Shown piece after piece: positions 8,711-18,582 of a stretch of 64,000 nucleotides of DNA; the stretch's first letter is position 1, and every line of letters begins with the position of its first letter. The stretch is from positions 7,130,001-7,194,000 of the forward strand of contig NZ_JACCBU010000001.1 in NCBI RefSeq assembly GCF_013407955.1. Direction: 5' to 3'. A program made the position numbers and the translations under genes. This stretch comes from Microlunatus parietis. GTDB lineage: Bacteria > Actinomycetota > Actinomycetes > Propionibacteriales > Propionibacteriaceae. A model generated the notes under the pieces. The model was not told where the DNA came from and did no database searches. It worked only from the letters and a program-made list of their open reading frames with translations.

Positions 8711-9500
8711 ACGCGGCGCTGGTGGCGTCGATATCGTCCGGGTGGGACTGCAGCGAGATGTTGTAGAGCCCGGCGGGGCCGGAGGCGCAGCGCATCTGAT
8801 AGGTGTCCTCGCCGAGCAGTTGGCCGCCGGGCGCGACCTTGCCGTCGAGCTTGCGGTCCGGCAGCTCGCTGATCTCACCGGGCACCCAGACCTCGAGCGA
8901 CCGCAGCTCCTTCCGGCACCGATCGCGCGGATCGTCCGGCTCGAAGATGTAGACCGTGATGTCGTTGCCGGCGGCGTCGACGATCTTGCCGTCGTTCTTG
9001 TCGCCCCAGTCGTCCGCGCGCTTCCAGCCGGCCGGCGAGGTGAACGTGAACCCGGAGCCTTGGTGCTGTTCGGGCTCGGTATTCAGCGGAGGCGTCTTCT
9101 CGCGCGGCGGCGTGGTCCACTGGCCGGCCGGATCGGTGGCCGCCCCGGACGAGCCGCTGAAGGCGTTCCGCAGCGCCACGGCGCCGACCACGAGGACCAG
9201 CACCACGACCACGGTGCCGACGATGGCGAGGGTGAGGCCTCGGTTGGACCGCGGCGGTGGCACCGGCGACCCGGCCGACAGGGGTGGTCGAGCGCCCTGC
9301 GGCGGCGGCGCGGCCTGGCCGAGCGGGGGATCGGGCTGCCCCGGCGGCGGGTACTGCTGATACTGCGGCGGCGGCGGAGACACCGGCGGCGTGGGCGTGC
9401 CGGAACCGTACGCCGAAGGGGTCCCCGGCGCCGCGAAGTCCGGTCCGGCCTCCCGGCCGAGTCCCTCGCTGTCGTCGGTTCCGTCGGGTCGCTCCGTCAC
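8676..9500 (-). CDS. Membrane-anchored protein with Pro/Gln-rich cytoplasmic part and exported domain
   Basis: I place the start at GTG 9500, giving 274 residues; a TAGTCT hexamer lies 8 bases before it, as expected for a leaderless message. Residues 1-90 are rich in Pro, Gln and Gly. One strong membrane helix follows (LAIVGTVVVVLVLVVGAVAL) at about residues 100-122. After it comes a secreted domain with Trp-rich strands and a disulfide candidate pair (RDRCRKEL and YQMRCASG). This organisation is common among actinobacterial hypothetical proteins with a PsbP-like or lipoprotein-like outer domain, but I do not recognise a specific family. It converges on and overlaps the GH3 gene by 35 bases. 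Confidence 0.7.
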   Translation of the reverse strand: MTERPDGTDDSEGLGREAGPDFAAPGTPSAYGSGTPTPPVSPPPPQYQQYPPPGQPDPPLGQAAPPPQGARPPLSAGSPVPPPRSNRGLTLAIVGTVVVVLVLVVGAVALRNAFSGSSGAATDPAGQWTTPPREKTPPLNTEPEQHQGSGFTFTSPAGWKRADDWGDKNDGKIVDAAGNDITVYIFEPDDPRDRCRKELRSLEVWVPGEISELPDRKLDGKVAPGGQLLGEDTYQMRCASGPAGLYNISLQSHPDDIDATSAAFTAVLDSWTWR

Positions 9501-9567
9501 AGCGGGGGAGACTACGGCATCGGCCCGGCCAACTGTCGGACCGTTCTGGTTCGATGATCCGGTGGCC

Positions 9568-9933
9568 GTGACGATTCCGACATTCCTCCGCCTGGTCGAC
9601 CTACTGCCCGAGGTCGAGCGGTCCGAGGGACCCGAATGGACCGGGTTCAAGGTGCACGGGAAGGGCTTCGGCTACCTCTGGGAGCGGACCAGCACGGTCG
9701 GCCTGAAACAGACGATCGCCGAGCAACTGGCGCTCGTGCACGAGCGGCCGGACGTGTTCGAGGTCCAGTTCACGACCGGACAGTTCGGCTGGGTGGTGGT
9801 CCAGCTAGACGGGATCCAGCCGGACGAGTTGAGCGAGCTCACGTTCGAGGCCTGGCGGCTGACCGCCCCGGCCTGGCTGGTGGACGAGCAGGGAGGCCAG
9901 CCGCCCCGCCTGCCCGTCCACCGGCGCAGATGA
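9568..9933 (+). CDS. MmcQ/YjbR family protein (DUF419)
   Basis: This protein of 121 residues starts at GTG 9568. It shows the family's early LPEVERSE segment, the central VHGKGFGYLWER strand region and the C-terminal W[RT]LTAPAWLV-type ending. The family has a CyaY-like or MmcQ fold often annotated as DNA-binding, with no established biochemical activity. It is divergent from the membrane-anchored protein at 8676-9500; 67 bases separate the starts. The start is uncertain because no good ribosome site is visible. Confidence 0.75.
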   Translation: MTIPTFLRLVDLLPEVERSEGPEWTGFKVHGKGFGYLWERTSTVGLKQTIAEQLALVHERPDVFEVQFTTGQFGWVVVQLDGIQPDELSELTFEAWRLTAPAWLVDEQGGQPPRLPVHRRR

Positions 9934-9950
9934 TCAGGCCCGCAGCCCGG

Positions 9951-10232
9951 TCAAGCCTGTTGGCCGAGCCGGAACTGGACGTTGCCCTGATCGTCGATCT
10001 GGGCGTCCAGCACCTTGTCGTTCAGGGCAGGGGTGGCGCTCTCGTCGACGAACACCTTCGCGCCGTCGCTCTCCACCACCTGATCGCCCGGTTGGCCGTC
10101 CGGCACCGCGGCGATCGCGAAACTTCCGTCTCCGTCGTGACTGCTGATCCGAAGGCCGCCTTCCTCGGCCCCCAGCTGTTGGGTGGCAATGGTCTTCACA
10201 ACGGTGCTTGCGTTCTCGGTCAGGGTGAGCAC
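9951..10232 (-). CDS. HesB/IscA-fold small protein lacking cysteines
   Basis: From GTG 10232, which has a GGAGAG ribosome site, the product is 93 residues beginning VLTLTENASTVVKTI. The sequence follows the Fe-S biogenesis (HesB/IscA/SufA) fold: LTLTENA at the start, GGLRIS strand, then ALNDKVLDA near the end. A-type carriers bind iron-sulfur clusters through three Cys residues, and none is present here. A carrier role is therefore doubtful. Cys-less members are frequent in Actinobacteria and have no settled function. The gene converges with the MmcQ-like gene; the 17 bases between them show no terminator. Confidence 0.72.
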   Translation of the reverse strand: MLTLTENASTVVKTIATQQLGAEEGGLRISSHDGDGSFAIAAVPDGQPGDQVVESDGAKVFVDESATPALNDKVLDAQIDDQGNVQFRLGQQA

Positions 10233-10399
10233 AGCTCTCCTCGAAGATCGCGGACAGGAAAACGACCACGCTACGTGTTCCTCCGCACAGATCAACCCCA
10301 ATCGCCGGTCAGAGTCGGATCCGCTCCGGGCGTCTCGTATTGTGGCGTACGGTTTCCCCGATTCATGAGACAGAGCCCGGTCTTGGAGAGGTTTGACGA

Positions 10400-11296
10400 G
10401 TGACGATGAAGGTCTCCTGGCTCCGCCAGGACGTGTCGCGGGTGGTCTTCCCGCCGGTGTGCCCGGCCACGGGCGAGCCTGCCACGACCAACACCAAGAT
10501 GCTGTTCCGCAAGGAATGGACGATGTTCCTGCCGGGCATCGGACGGTTGATCATGAACGCGACCAGTCCGCCGATCGGTCTCACGATCCCGGTCAGCGAG
10601 GCGGTCCGGAGCAAGATCGCGATGTGGCGGCTGATCACGATCCTCGGCGGCCTCGGTTCGATCGTGCTGGCCTTCGTTCTCGTCGCCGTCGTCCCGAACC
10701 CGATCGGCGCCATTCTGTTCGTGCTGTTCCTGCTCGCCGCCTTCGGCGCGGTGATCTTGGGCAGCTACCGGTCCGACGTGGTCGGCGCCGACGTCGACGG
10801 GCAGACGATCCTGATGACCCGGGCCCACCCGGCCTTCGTCGACGCGCTCTACCGCGCCAACCCGCCCGGCATGATCACCGTGATCATGGCCCAGCCCGGG
10901 CAACCACAGCAGCCGCAACCCGTCGGCCCGCCGCAGCAGTACGCCCAGCAGCCGTACGGCCAACCCCAACCGCAGCAGCCCTACCAGCAGCAGTCCCCGC
11001 AGCCGTACCAGCCGGCTCCGCAGCAGTACGGGCAGCAGCCACAGCCGTACGGTCAGCAGCAGCCGTACGGTCAGCCGTCGCCGCAGTATCAGCAGCCATA
11101 CCAGCAGCAGTCGCCGGCGCCACAACCGCAGCACGAGCAGCAGCAACCGCCGTATCCGCAGCAGTACGGGCAGCAGCCGCCGCCGGGACCGGTGCTGCCC
11201 GGCCAGGGTCCGGTCCGGTCGGCCCAGCCGGTCCAACCGCGCCCGGAGTGGCCGCCGGCCGAACCGCGCCAGGAATGGCCGCCGGCCAACCGCTGA
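10400..11296 (+). CDS. Membrane protein with long Pro/Gln/Tyr-rich tail
   Basis: The 298-residue product starts at GTG 10400. An N-terminal soluble part contains CPATGEPA with one Cys near residue 21. Two membrane helices follow at about residues 76-118. After a short segment with RAHPAFVDAL, residues 165-298 are low-complexity, built from repeats of QQPYGQ and QPY-type units. The DNA of the tail is correspondingly repetitive. A strong -10 candidate TATTGT lies near 10338. The next gene, lipoate ligase, starts 22 bases downstream, so they may be co-transcribed. I do not recognise the family and infer no function. Confidence 0.65.
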   Translation: MTMKVSWLRQDVSRVVFPPVCPATGEPATTNTKMLFRKEWTMFLPGIGRLIMNATSPPIGLTIPVSEAVRSKIAMWRLITILGGLGSIVLAFVLVAVVPNPIGAILFVLFLLAAFGAVILGSYRSDVVGADVDGQTILMTRAHPAFVDALYRANPPGMITVIMAQPGQPQQPQPVGPPQQYAQQPYGQPQPQQPYQQQSPQPYQPAPQQYGQQPQPYGQQQPYGQPSPQYQQPYQQQSPAPQPQHEQQQPPYPQQYGQQPPPGPVLPGQGPVRSAQPVQPRPEWPPAEPRQEWPPANR

Positions 11297-11317
11297 GCCG
11301 ACGAGACAGGAAACGCC

Positions 11318-12364
11318 ATGCACGGCGAATACAAGGTGCCGGGCGGCAAGCTGGTCGCCGCCGATGTCAAGGTCGAGCAGGGCCGGCTGGCGTCGGTCCG
11401 GATCTCGGGCGACTTCTTCCTGGAGCCCGACGACGCCCTGGAGCGGATCGACGCGGCGCTGACCGGCCTGGCCGTGGACACGGCGGTGGACCGGCTGAGC
11501 GAGTTGGTGGCGGTGGCGGCCGGCGAGGCGCGGATGATCGGGTTCACCCCGGACGCCGTCGCGATCGCGGTCCGGCGGGCGGTCGGCCGCGCGACCGGCT
11601 GGGCCGACCACACGTTCGACATCATCCACGGCGCCGCCGAGACGCCGCCGATGCAGATGGCGCTGGACCAGGTGCTGGCCGAGGCCGTCGCGGACGGCAC
11701 CCGGGCGCCGACGCTGCGGATCTGGGAGTGGGAACGGCCGACCGTGGTGATCGGCTCGTTCCAGTCCCTGCGCAACGAGGTCGACACCGACGCCGCGGTC
11801 GCCTACGGGGTGACGGTGGTGCGCCGGATCTCCGGCGGCGGCGCCATGTTCATCGAACCGGGCAACACGATCACGTACTCGCTCTATGTGCCGACGTCGC
11901 TGGTCGAGGGGCTCAGCTTCGAGCGCTCGTATGCGTTCCTGGACGACTGGGTGCTCGGGGCGTTGCACGGCCTCGGCATCGATGCGAGCTACGTACCGCT
12001 GAACGACATCGCCTCGCCGGCCGGCAAGATCGGCGGCGCCGCCCAGAAGCGGCTGGCCTCCGGTTCGGTGCTGCACCACGCGACGATGGCGTACGACATC
12101 GACGCCGACAAGATGTTGCAGGTGTTGCGGATCGGCCGGGAGAAGCTGTCCGACAAGGGCACCAAGAGCGCCAACAAACGGGTCGATCCGCTGCGCAGTC
12201 AGACCGGGCTGACCCGGGCCGCGATCATCGAGGCGTACAAGGATCACTTCCGGTCCCGCTACGACACCCGGGACGCCGAGATCACCCCGGACGAGCGGGC
12301 CCGGGCGGAGCGGCTGGTCGAGGAGAAGTTCGGAACCACCGAGTGGCTCCACCGGGTTCCCTGA
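11318..12364 (+). CDS. lplA: Lipoate-protein ligase A family protein
   Basis: This protein of 348 residues carries an accessory-like N-terminal segment (residues 1-80, KVPGGKLVAADV) placed before the catalytic domain, the reverse of the E. coli LplA order. The catalytic core shows RRISGGGAMF near residue 168, the family signature RRxSGGGAVY, and AGKIGGAAQKR near residue 236, with the Lys that binds lipoyl-adenylate. Such enzymes attach lipoate or octanoate to lipoyl domains of 2-oxoacid dehydrogenases and GcvH in the cytoplasm. Transfer to biotinyl domains by related folds cannot be ruled out from sequence alone. The upstream membrane gene ends 21 bases before. Confidence 0.88.
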   Translation: MHGEYKVPGGKLVAADVKVEQGRLASVRISGDFFLEPDDALERIDAALTGLAVDTAVDRLSELVAVAAGEARMIGFTPDAVAIAVRRAVGRATGWADHTFDIIHGAAETPPMQMALDQVLAEAVADGTRAPTLRIWEWERPTVVIGSFQSLRNEVDTDAAVAYGVTVVRRISGGGAMFIEPGNTITYSLYVPTSLVEGLSFERSYAFLDDWVLGALHGLGIDASYVPLNDIASPAGKIGGAAQKRLASGSVLHHATMAYDIDADKMLQVLRIGREKLSDKGTKSANKRVDPLRSQTGLTRAAIIEAYKDHFRSRYDTRDAEITPDERARAERLVEEKFGTTEWLHRVP

Positions 12365-12386
12365 TCCGGTCACTACTGTCCTGTAG

Positions 12387-14123
12387 GTGGACGGTGCGCA
12401 GCTTCTCCTGGTGGTGATCGCCGCGATCGTGGTGACGGCAGTGGCGCACCGGCGCGGCCTGCAGACGCCACTGATCCTGGTCGTGGTCGGGACGGCGGTC
12501 TCGTTCATCCCGGGCCTGCCGCGGTTCGAGATCGAGCCCGAGTTGATCTTGAGCTTCGTGCTGCCGCCGCTGCTCTATTCGACGGCGCTGGAGTTCTCGC
12601 TGATCCACTTCCTACGGAACCTGCGGCCAATCCTCGGCCTCGGCATCCTGCTGGTGGTGGCGACCACGCTGGTCGTCGGCGGCGCCGCGAACATCATGGT
12701 CAACGAGCTGACGCTGGGTGCGGCGCTGGTGCTCGGCGCCGTCGTCGCGCCGCCGGACGCGGTCAGCGCGGTCGCGATCGGCCGCCGGCTCGGCCTGTCC
12801 AAACGGGTGATGACGATCCTGACCGGGGAGAGCCTGGTCAACGACGCCGCGGCACTGACCCTGTTCACGATCACCACCGTCGCGGTCACCCAGCAGACCG
12901 CGTTCATCGAGAGCCCGGTCCTGTTCTTCGGCTACGGCGCCGTCGTGGGGCTCCTGGTCGGGCTGGTGTTGGCGGTGATCGTGCTGCGGACCCGGAGCCG
13001 GTTGAACAACGCCGGGCTGGAGACCGTGCTCGGCATCGTGGTGCCGTTCGCCGCGTACCTGATCGCCGAGGAGTTGCACGCCTCCGGCGTCGTCGCGGTG
13101 GTCGCGGCCGGGTTCCTGATCGGGCACAACGCGGACCGGACCGGGGTGGCCACCCGAATGCAGGAACGCGACGTCTGGCGGACCGTCTCCGTGCTGCTGG
13201 AGGCGTTCGTCTTCGCCTACATGGGCCTGCAGGTGAAGTTCGTCCTGGACGACGTCGTCGCCGAGGGACGGCCGATCGGCGGCGTGCTGCTGGCCGCGCT
13301 CGGCGTGCTGCTGGTGGTGATCTTGGTACGGGTCGCCTGGGTGCTGCTCGATCACGCCCGGCTGGTCGGGCAGGCCCGGCTCGGCCGCTGGTTCCTGCGC
13401 GACCGGCCCAACGCCAGGAAGGCGATCAAGCGCGCCCGGCACCGGGAGGGGCAACTGCCGCCCGAGCAACGGGTGCTGCCGCTCAAGTCCGATCTGGTGA
13501 TCTCCTGGACCGGTATGCGCGGCGTGGTGACCCTGGCCGCGGCCGCCGGCATCCCGGCCGTGACGGCCTCCGGTGCCGAATTCCCCGGCCGGGCCACCAT
13601 CCAGGTGATCGCGCTGGTCGTCGCGATCGGCACGCTGCTGATCCAGGGCGCCACGCTGCCCGCGTTCATCCGCAGCCTCAAGCTGGACCCGGCCGCCGAC
13701 GAGGCGTACACCGCACAGCAGCACCGCCATGCCCAGCAGGTCATCCTCCGGGCCGGGCAGGACACGATGCGTGAGTTGTTCGCCAGACTGGCCGAGCAGA
13801 AGGGATCCGGCGTCGACCCGGCCGCCGTCGAGGCGTTCGCCGCCCGGTTCGCCGAGGCACAGCGGGCCCGGCAGCGGGTCGTCGATGATCTTGAACCGGC
13901 CGAGGCCGACGGCGAGCTCGACGGCCGGCACGACGCGAAGCGGCAGTTGATGGCCGAACAGTTCCAGCAGGCCCGGCTGGAGATGGTCCGGGCCCAGCGG
14001 CGTGCGCTGACCGCGGAACGGGATGCGTTCCGGCTCGACGACGACGTCTACCGGGAACTGATCGAACAGCTCGATCTCGACGAAGCGTCCGTCACAGCAC
14101 GGCTTTCCTCACGATTGCAGTGA
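12387..14123 (+). CDS. CPA1-type Na+/H+ antiporter
   Basis: The 578-residue integral membrane protein starts at GTG 12387. TACTGT lies seven bases upstream and there is no Shine-Dalgarno, suggesting a leaderless message. About 11-12 hydrophobic helices occupy residues 5-440. Signature segments include [19 protein letters not shown] near residue 125 (the Asp pair region of CPA1 exchangers) and the [14 protein letters not shown] motif near 150. The last 140 residues form a charged cytoplasmic coiled-coil-like tail rich in Glu, Arg and Ala. The role is pH and sodium homeostasis by exchange of Na+ or K+ for H+ across the plasma membrane. The ion preference cannot be told from sequence. Confidence 0.9.
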   Translation: MDGAQLLLVVIAAIVVTAVAHRRGLQTPLILVVVGTAVSFIPGLPRFEIEPELILSFVLPPLLYSTALEFSLIHFLRNLRPILGLGILLVVATTLVVGGAANIMVNELTLGAALVLGAVVAPPDAVSAVAIGRRLGLSKRVMTILTGESLVNDAAALTLFTITTVAVTQQTAFIESPVLFFGYGAVVGLLVGLVLAVIVLRTRSRLNNAGLETVLGIVVPFAAYLIAEELHASGVVAVVAAGFLIGHNADRTGVATRMQERDVWRTVSVLLEAFVFAYMGLQVKFVLDDVVAEGRPIGGVLLAALGVLLVVILVRVAWVLLDHARLVGQARLGRWFLRDRPNARKAIKRARHREGQLPPEQRVLPLKSDLVISWTGMRGVVTLAAAAGIPAVTASGAEFPGRATIQVIALVVAIGTLLIQGATLPAFIRSLKLDPAADEAYTAQQHRHAQQVILRAGQDTMRELFARLAEQKGSGVDPAAVEAFAARFAEAQRARQRVVDDLEPAEADGELDGRHDAKRQLMAEQFQQARLEMVRAQRRALTAERDAFRLDDDVYRELIEQLDLDEASVTARLSSRLQ

Positions 14124-14235
14124 TCTTGGTCCGCGGCACGGTGGATTTGGGGTTTCGAACCGGCTCTGCTGCAGTAGCGTTGGTGCTGACCATGCGGGAG
14201 CGACGTTCGATGTCGCCTGGGCGGAAGGGACTTGC

Positions 14236-16482
14236 GTGGCGGAGGAGGCTTACACATCCGACGACGAGGTCGCCGAGCCGCGCGACGAGACACCGACGAG
14301 CGAGATCACGTACGACGAACAGTTCTATCCGGCCCGCCCGCAGCGCCTGCGGCCGCGGGCCCGGTTGCGTGACCTCTTCGCGCTGCGGCCGCGGACGCCG
14401 CGCAACGGCAGGCCGTCCGGGGACAACCCGGCCTATGTCGCCTGGCTGCGCGAGGAGTCGATGCTCGGCGACGCGACGGCGATCGCCGCCCAGTTCTCCG
14501 GACTCGGCAGCATGTGGCAGAACCCGTACGCGCACCCGGATCCGCGGGCGGCGATCGACAAGGCCTCGGTCTGGTTCACCGCGTACCCGATCTCGTTGAT
14601 CACCGCGCCCGGTCGCTCGTTCCTCGGCACCCTCGGTGACGACGACCTGTGGCGGGCGTTCGAGAAGATCGGCATCAAGGCGGTGCACACCGGGCCGGTG
14701 AAGCGGGCCGGCGGGCTGACCGGCTGGGACGCGACGCCGACCGTGGACGGCCACTTCGACCGGATCAGCACCCAGATCGACGAACAGTTCGGCACCGAGG
14801 AGGAGTTCCGCACGCTCTGCGAGGTGGCCGCCTCGCACGGCGGTACGGTGATCGACGACATCGTGCCCGGGCACACCGGGAAGGGCGCCGACTTCCGGCT
14901 CGCGGAGATGAAGGTGGACGACTACCCGGGCGTCTACCACATGGTCGAGATCGCGCCGGAGGACTGGCATCTGCTGCCCCGGGTGCCGCGCGGCCGCGAT
15001 TCGATCAACCTCGACGCCGAGACCGAGGACCAGCTCGCCAAGGCCGGTTACATCATCGGCCAGATGCAGCGGGTGATCTTCTACGACCCGGGCATCAAGG
15101 ACACCAACTGGAGCGCCACCGACGTCGTGCTCGGCGCGGACGGGGTGGAGCGGCGCTGGGTCTACCTGCACTACTTCAAGGAGGGCCAGCCGTCGATCAA
15201 CTGGCTCGACCCGACGTTCGCCGGGATGCGGCTGGTGATCGGCGACGCCCTGCACTCGCTCGGTGATCTTGGTACGGGGGCGCTGCGGCTGGACGCGAAC
15301 GGCTTCCTGGCCGTGGAGAAGACCACCGAGGGAGCGCCGGCCTGGTCCGAGGGCCATCCGCTGTCGGAGGCGGCGAACCAGTTCATCGCCTCGATGGTGC
15401 GCAAGGTCGGCGGCTTCACGTTCCAGGAACTGAACCTGACCATCGACGACATCAAGGCGACCTCGGAGCGGGGTGCCGACCTGTCGTACGACTTCGTCAA
15501 CCGGCCCGCCTACCATCATGCGCTGGCCACCGCCGACACCGAGTTCCTCCGGCTCACCATGAACCTGGCCCTGTCGATGGGTGTGCCGCCGGTCGGGCTG
15601 GTGCATGCGCTGCAGAACCACGACGAGATGACGTACGAACTCGTCCACTTCGCCACCCTGCATGCCGAGGACGCGTTCCCGTTCCGCGGCGACGAGATCA
15701 GCGGGGCCGAGTTGGCCGTGACGATCCGGCAGGAACTGACCGACCGGTTGGCCGGCGACGCGGCGCCGTACAACGCGACGTTCACCACGAACGGGATCGC
15801 GTCCACGCTGGCGACGATCATCGCCGCCACGCTCGGCGTCACCGACCTCGACGAGATCACCCCGGCCGAAATCGAGACGATCAAGCGGGCGCACCTGCTG
15901 CTGGCCGCGTTCAACGCCTGGCAACCGGGCGTTTTCGCCTTGTCCGGTTGGGATCTGTGCGGTCTGCTGACGCTGCCGCGGAAGCAGGTCGAGCCGCTGC
16001 TGGCGACCGGCGACACCCGGTGGATCCATCGTGCCGCGTACGACCTGATGGACTACCAGCCGCACGCCCTGCACTCCGGGTCGCAGATGCCGCGCGGGGT
16101 CAGCCTGTACGGGGGACTGCCGGTTCAACTGGAGGACCCGGACTCGTTCGTGTCCGGCCTGGCCGCGATCCTGCGGGTCCGCAAGCGGTACCGGATCGAC
16201 GTCGCGGAGCAGCTGGACGTGCCGCAGGTCTCGCAGCGGGCGATGCTGGTGATGGTGCACGCGCTGGAGGGCGACGCGCGGCAGGTGACGGTGCTCAACT
16301 TCTCCGACGAGCCGATCTCCGGCAGCGTCCTGTCCGAACATCTGATCCCGGGCGCGCCGGTGATCGACATGATGACGGACAAGATCATCGGCGAGGTGGA
16401 CGACCTGCACAGCTTCCCGGTGATCTTGGACCCGTACCAGGGGTTGTCGTTGTTGATCAATCCGCCGGCCGACTCGGCGTAG
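14236..16482 (+). CDS. GH13 family alpha-glucosyltransferase/hydrolase, trehalose-synthase-like
   Basis: The 748-residue enzyme starts at GTG 14236 with GGAAGGGA seven bases upstream. GH13 catalytic signatures are visible: [10 protein letters not shown] near residue 350 (nucleophile Asp), FQELNL near 396 (acid/base Glu) and LQNHDEM near 461 (transition-state Asp). The first 100 residues are charged and atypical, and the region before the barrel ([15 protein letters not shown]) does not look like canonical TreS. A long insertion separates the NHD motif from the C-terminal beta domain. It probably acts on malto-oligosaccharides, maltose or trehalose in the cytoplasm. The exact reaction is not resolvable. 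The stop lies four bases before the MocR start. Confidence 0.8.
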   Translation: MAEEAYTSDDEVAEPRDETPTSEITYDEQFYPARPQRLRPRARLRDLFALRPRTPRNGRPSGDNPAYVAWLREESMLGDATAIAAQFSGLGSMWQNPYAHPDPRAAIDKASVWFTAYPISLITAPGRSFLGTLGDDDLWRAFEKIGIKAVHTGPVKRAGGLTGWDATPTVDGHFDRISTQIDEQFGTEEEFRTLCEVAASHGGTVIDDIVPGHTGKGADFRLAEMKVDDYPGVYHMVEIAPEDWHLLPRVPRGRDSINLDAETEDQLAKAGYIIGQMQRVIFYDPGIKDTNWSATDVVLGADGVERRWVYLHYFKEGQPSINWLDPTFAGMRLVIGDALHSLGDLGTGALRLDANGFLAVEKTTEGAPAWSEGHPLSEAANQFIASMVRKVGGFTFQELNLTIDDIKATSERGADLSYDFVNRPAYHHALATADTEFLRLTMNLALSMGVPPVGLVHALQNHDEMTYELVHFATLHAEDAFPFRGDEISGAELAVTIRQELTDRLAGDAAPYNATFTTNGIASTLATIIAATLGVTDLDEITPAEIETIKRAHLLLAAFNAWQPGVFALSGWDLCGLLTLPRKQVEPLLATGDTRWIHRAAYDLMDYQPHALHSGSQMPRGVSLYGGLPVQLEDPDSFVSGLAAILRVRKRYRIDVAEQLDVPQVSQRAMLVMVHALEGDARQVTVLNFSDEPISGSVLSEHLIPGAPVIDMMTDKIIGEVDDLHSFPVILDPYQGLSLLINPPADSA

Positions 16483-16486
16483 GAGC

Positions 16487-17917
16487 GTGGCCGACCGGGC
16501 GCCGCGGCTGGCCTGGGACCTGGTCCTGGACCTGTCGGAGGTCGAGGACGGGCCGCTCTACCAGCGGCTGGCCCGGGCCCTCCGCGCCGCGATCCGGAAC
16601 GGCCGGCTGCCCGGCGACACGGCCCTGCCGCCGAGCCGGATCCTCGCCGCCGAGTTGGGCATCTCCCGGGCCACCGTCACCGAGGCGTACGGGCAGCTGA
16701 CCGCCGAGGGCTACCTGACCGCGCGGAGCGGTTCGGCGACCCGGGTCCGCCCCGGCCTGGTCTGGCAGGCGGAGGCCGAGCCGGTCGCCGACCCGGATCC
16801 GAGGCCCTGGCGGATCGACCTCGGCCCCGGCATCGCCGACCTGAACCTGTTTCCGCGGACGGCCTGGGCCGAGGCGATGCGACGGGCGATCGGCGGGTTG
16901 CCGGCGGGGGAGTTGGCCGCGGCCTATCCGGCCGGGCATCCGCGGGCCCGGCGGGCGGTCGCCGGCTATCTGCGCCGGGCCCGGGACGCGTACGCCGATG
17001 CCGCAGGCACCTTGCTGGTGCCGAGCGCGAGCGCCGGGATGCGGGCGCTGGCCGAGGCACTGGTGCGGGCCGGGCTGACCGAGATCGCGGTCGAGGACCC
17101 GAGCTGGGGCCGGCTGCGGGACCTCTGCGCGGCGCACGGTCTGACCCCGCGGCCGGTGCCGGTGGACGCCGACGGCCTGCTGGTGGACCGGCTGACCGGG
17201 CTCGCCGGCGTGCGCGCGGTGTTGATCACTCCGGCGCACCAGTTCCCGTCCGGGGTGGCCCTGTCGCCGGCCCGGCGCGCCGCGCTGCTGGCCTGGTGCC
17301 GCGACGTCGACGGCTTGATCATCGAGGACGACTACGACGCGCCGTTCCGCTACGACCGGGCCCAGGTCGCTTCCCTGCAAGGGATGGCGCCGGACCGGGT
17401 GGCCCTGCTCGGCTCGGTGTCGAAGACCCTGTCGCCCGCCCTCGGGCTCGGCTGGCTGGTGCCGCCGCCGGACTGGATCGAGCCCGTCGCGACCGCCTTG
17501 GACGGGATCGGGCCGTCCACCGTCGATGCGGTCGCGTTCGCCGAGTTGATCGAGTCCGGGCGGTACGACCAGCAACTCCGGCGGCTCCGGCTCTCGTACC
17601 GGAAACGGCGGGACCGCCTGGTCGAGCGGCTCGCCGCCGAACTGCCCGAGCTGCCCGTCTCGGGGCTGAGCGCCGGCCTGCACCTGGTCCTCGGCCTGCC
17701 GCCCGCGACCGACGTTCCTGATCTTGTCCGCCGCGCGGCCGAGGCCGACCTGCACCTGGTCGACCATGATCGTTACCGGGCCGCCGACCGCCCGCCCGAC
17801 CCGCCCGCCCTGGTCCTCGGCTACGGCAACCTCCGCGACGCCCAGGTCGTCCCCGCCGTCCGCCTGCTCCGCGAACTCCTCGCCAACCGCCCCCGCCGCC
17901 CGACCACGGCGCCCTAA
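16487..17917 (+). CDS. MocR-type GntR regulator with aminotransferase domain (PdxR-like)
   Basis: The 476-residue protein has a GntR winged helix at residues 15-85 (PPSRILAAELGISRATVTEAY) and then a fold-type I aminotransferase domain. The PLP lysine is in LLGSVSKTLSPALGLGW near residue 311, and EDDYDAPFRY near residue 281 carries the PLP-interacting Asp/Tyr. This family senses PLP or amino compounds and often activates PLP synthesis or amino-acid genes. The start GTG is placed immediately after an AGGAG that overlaps the stop of the upstream GH13 gene. The spacing is unusually short, but no later start keeps the HTH intact. Confidence 0.87.
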   Translation: MADRAPRLAWDLVLDLSEVEDGPLYQRLARALRAAIRNGRLPGDTALPPSRILAAELGISRATVTEAYGQLTAEGYLTARSGSATRVRPGLVWQAEAEPVADPDPRPWRIDLGPGIADLNLFPRTAWAEAMRRAIGGLPAGELAAAYPAGHPRARRAVAGYLRRARDAYADAAGTLLVPSASAGMRALAEALVRAGLTEIAVEDPSWGRLRDLCAAHGLTPRPVPVDADGLLVDRLTGLAGVRAVLITPAHQFPSGVALSPARRAALLAWCRDVDGLIIEDDYDAPFRYDRAQVASLQGMAPDRVALLGSVSKTLSPALGLGWLVPPPDWIEPVATALDGIGPSTVDAVAFAELIESGRYDQQLRRLRLSYRKRRDRLVERLAAELPELPVSGLSAGLHLVLGLPPATDVPDLVRRAAEADLHLVDHDRYRAADRPPDPPALVLGYGNLRDAQVVPAVRLLRELLANRPRRPTTAP

Positions 17918-17997
17918 GTCTGTCGGGCCCACCGATCAGGTTTCCGCACCGCGGTGGTCCATACCGGTGAAGATCAACTCACCGAAAGGCACCTGCC

Positions 17998-18582
17998 ATG
18001 CGAAAACTGACTTACGCCATGAACGTGACCCTGGACGGCTACACCGCCGCACCGGGCGACGACATCGGCTGGAGCGGGGACGACGAACCGGGCTCGCCGC
18101 CGAGCGACGAACTGTTCCAATGGTGGTCCGACCGGGTGGCGGCGCCTGGCCTGTCGCTGTACGGGCGCCGGCTCTGGGACGGGATGAGCTCGACCTGGCC
18201 GACCGCCGATCAACAGCCCGGCGCCACCCCGGCGGTGATCGAGTTCGCCCGCCGCTGGCGGGACCGGCCGAAGATCGTCTTCTCGTCGACGATCGACAAG
18301 GTGGCCTGGAACTCCCGGCTGGTCAGCGGCGACGCGGTCGCCGAGATCACCCGGCTCAAGGCCGAGGACGGCGACCCGATGGACATCGTCGGCGCGACGC
18401 TCGCCGGGGCGGCCATGAAGGCCGGGCTGATCGACGAGTACGTCCTCGTCACCGTGCCCGTCCTGGTCGGCGGCGGCACCCCGTACTTCACCACGCTGGA
18501 CAACTGGGTCAACCTGGCCCTGGTGGAGACGCGGGCGTTCCCCGGCGGCCGGCTGATGACCCGGTACGAGAAGCGGCGATGA
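17998..18582 (+). CDS. Dihydrofolate-reductase-like RibD C-terminal domain protein
   Basis: The 194-residue reductase starts MRKLTYAMNVTLDGY, the hallmark N-terminus of the RibD_C/DHFR-like family in actinobacteria, and has a good GAAAGG ribosome site. Other family marks are LYGRRLWDGM near residue 55, KIVFSSTIDKVAWN near 91 and the GGGTPYF strand near 158. These are probably NADPH-dependent reductases of unknown substrate. The gene ends head-to-head with the sigma-factor gene with no space between stops. A combination of a RibD-C protein and an ECF sigma factor with SnoaL-like tail is common in this phylum. Confidence 0.85.
   Translation: MRKLTYAMNVTLDGYTAAPGDDIGWSGDDEPGSPPSDELFQWWSDRVAAPGLSLYGRRLWDGMSSTWPTADQQPGATPAVIEFARRWRDRPKIVFSSTIDKVAWNSRLVSGDAVAEITRLKAEDGDPMDIVGATLAGAAMKAGLIDEYVLVTVPVLVGGGTPYFTTLDNWVNLALVETRAFPGGRLMTRYEKRR

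Noticed and set aside
10900-11290. Repeat array within the Pro/Gln-rich gene as a possible regulatory or CRISPR-like element
   Set aside because: The repetition follows the low-complexity QQPYGQ coding pattern with a codon period and has no constant spacer structure.
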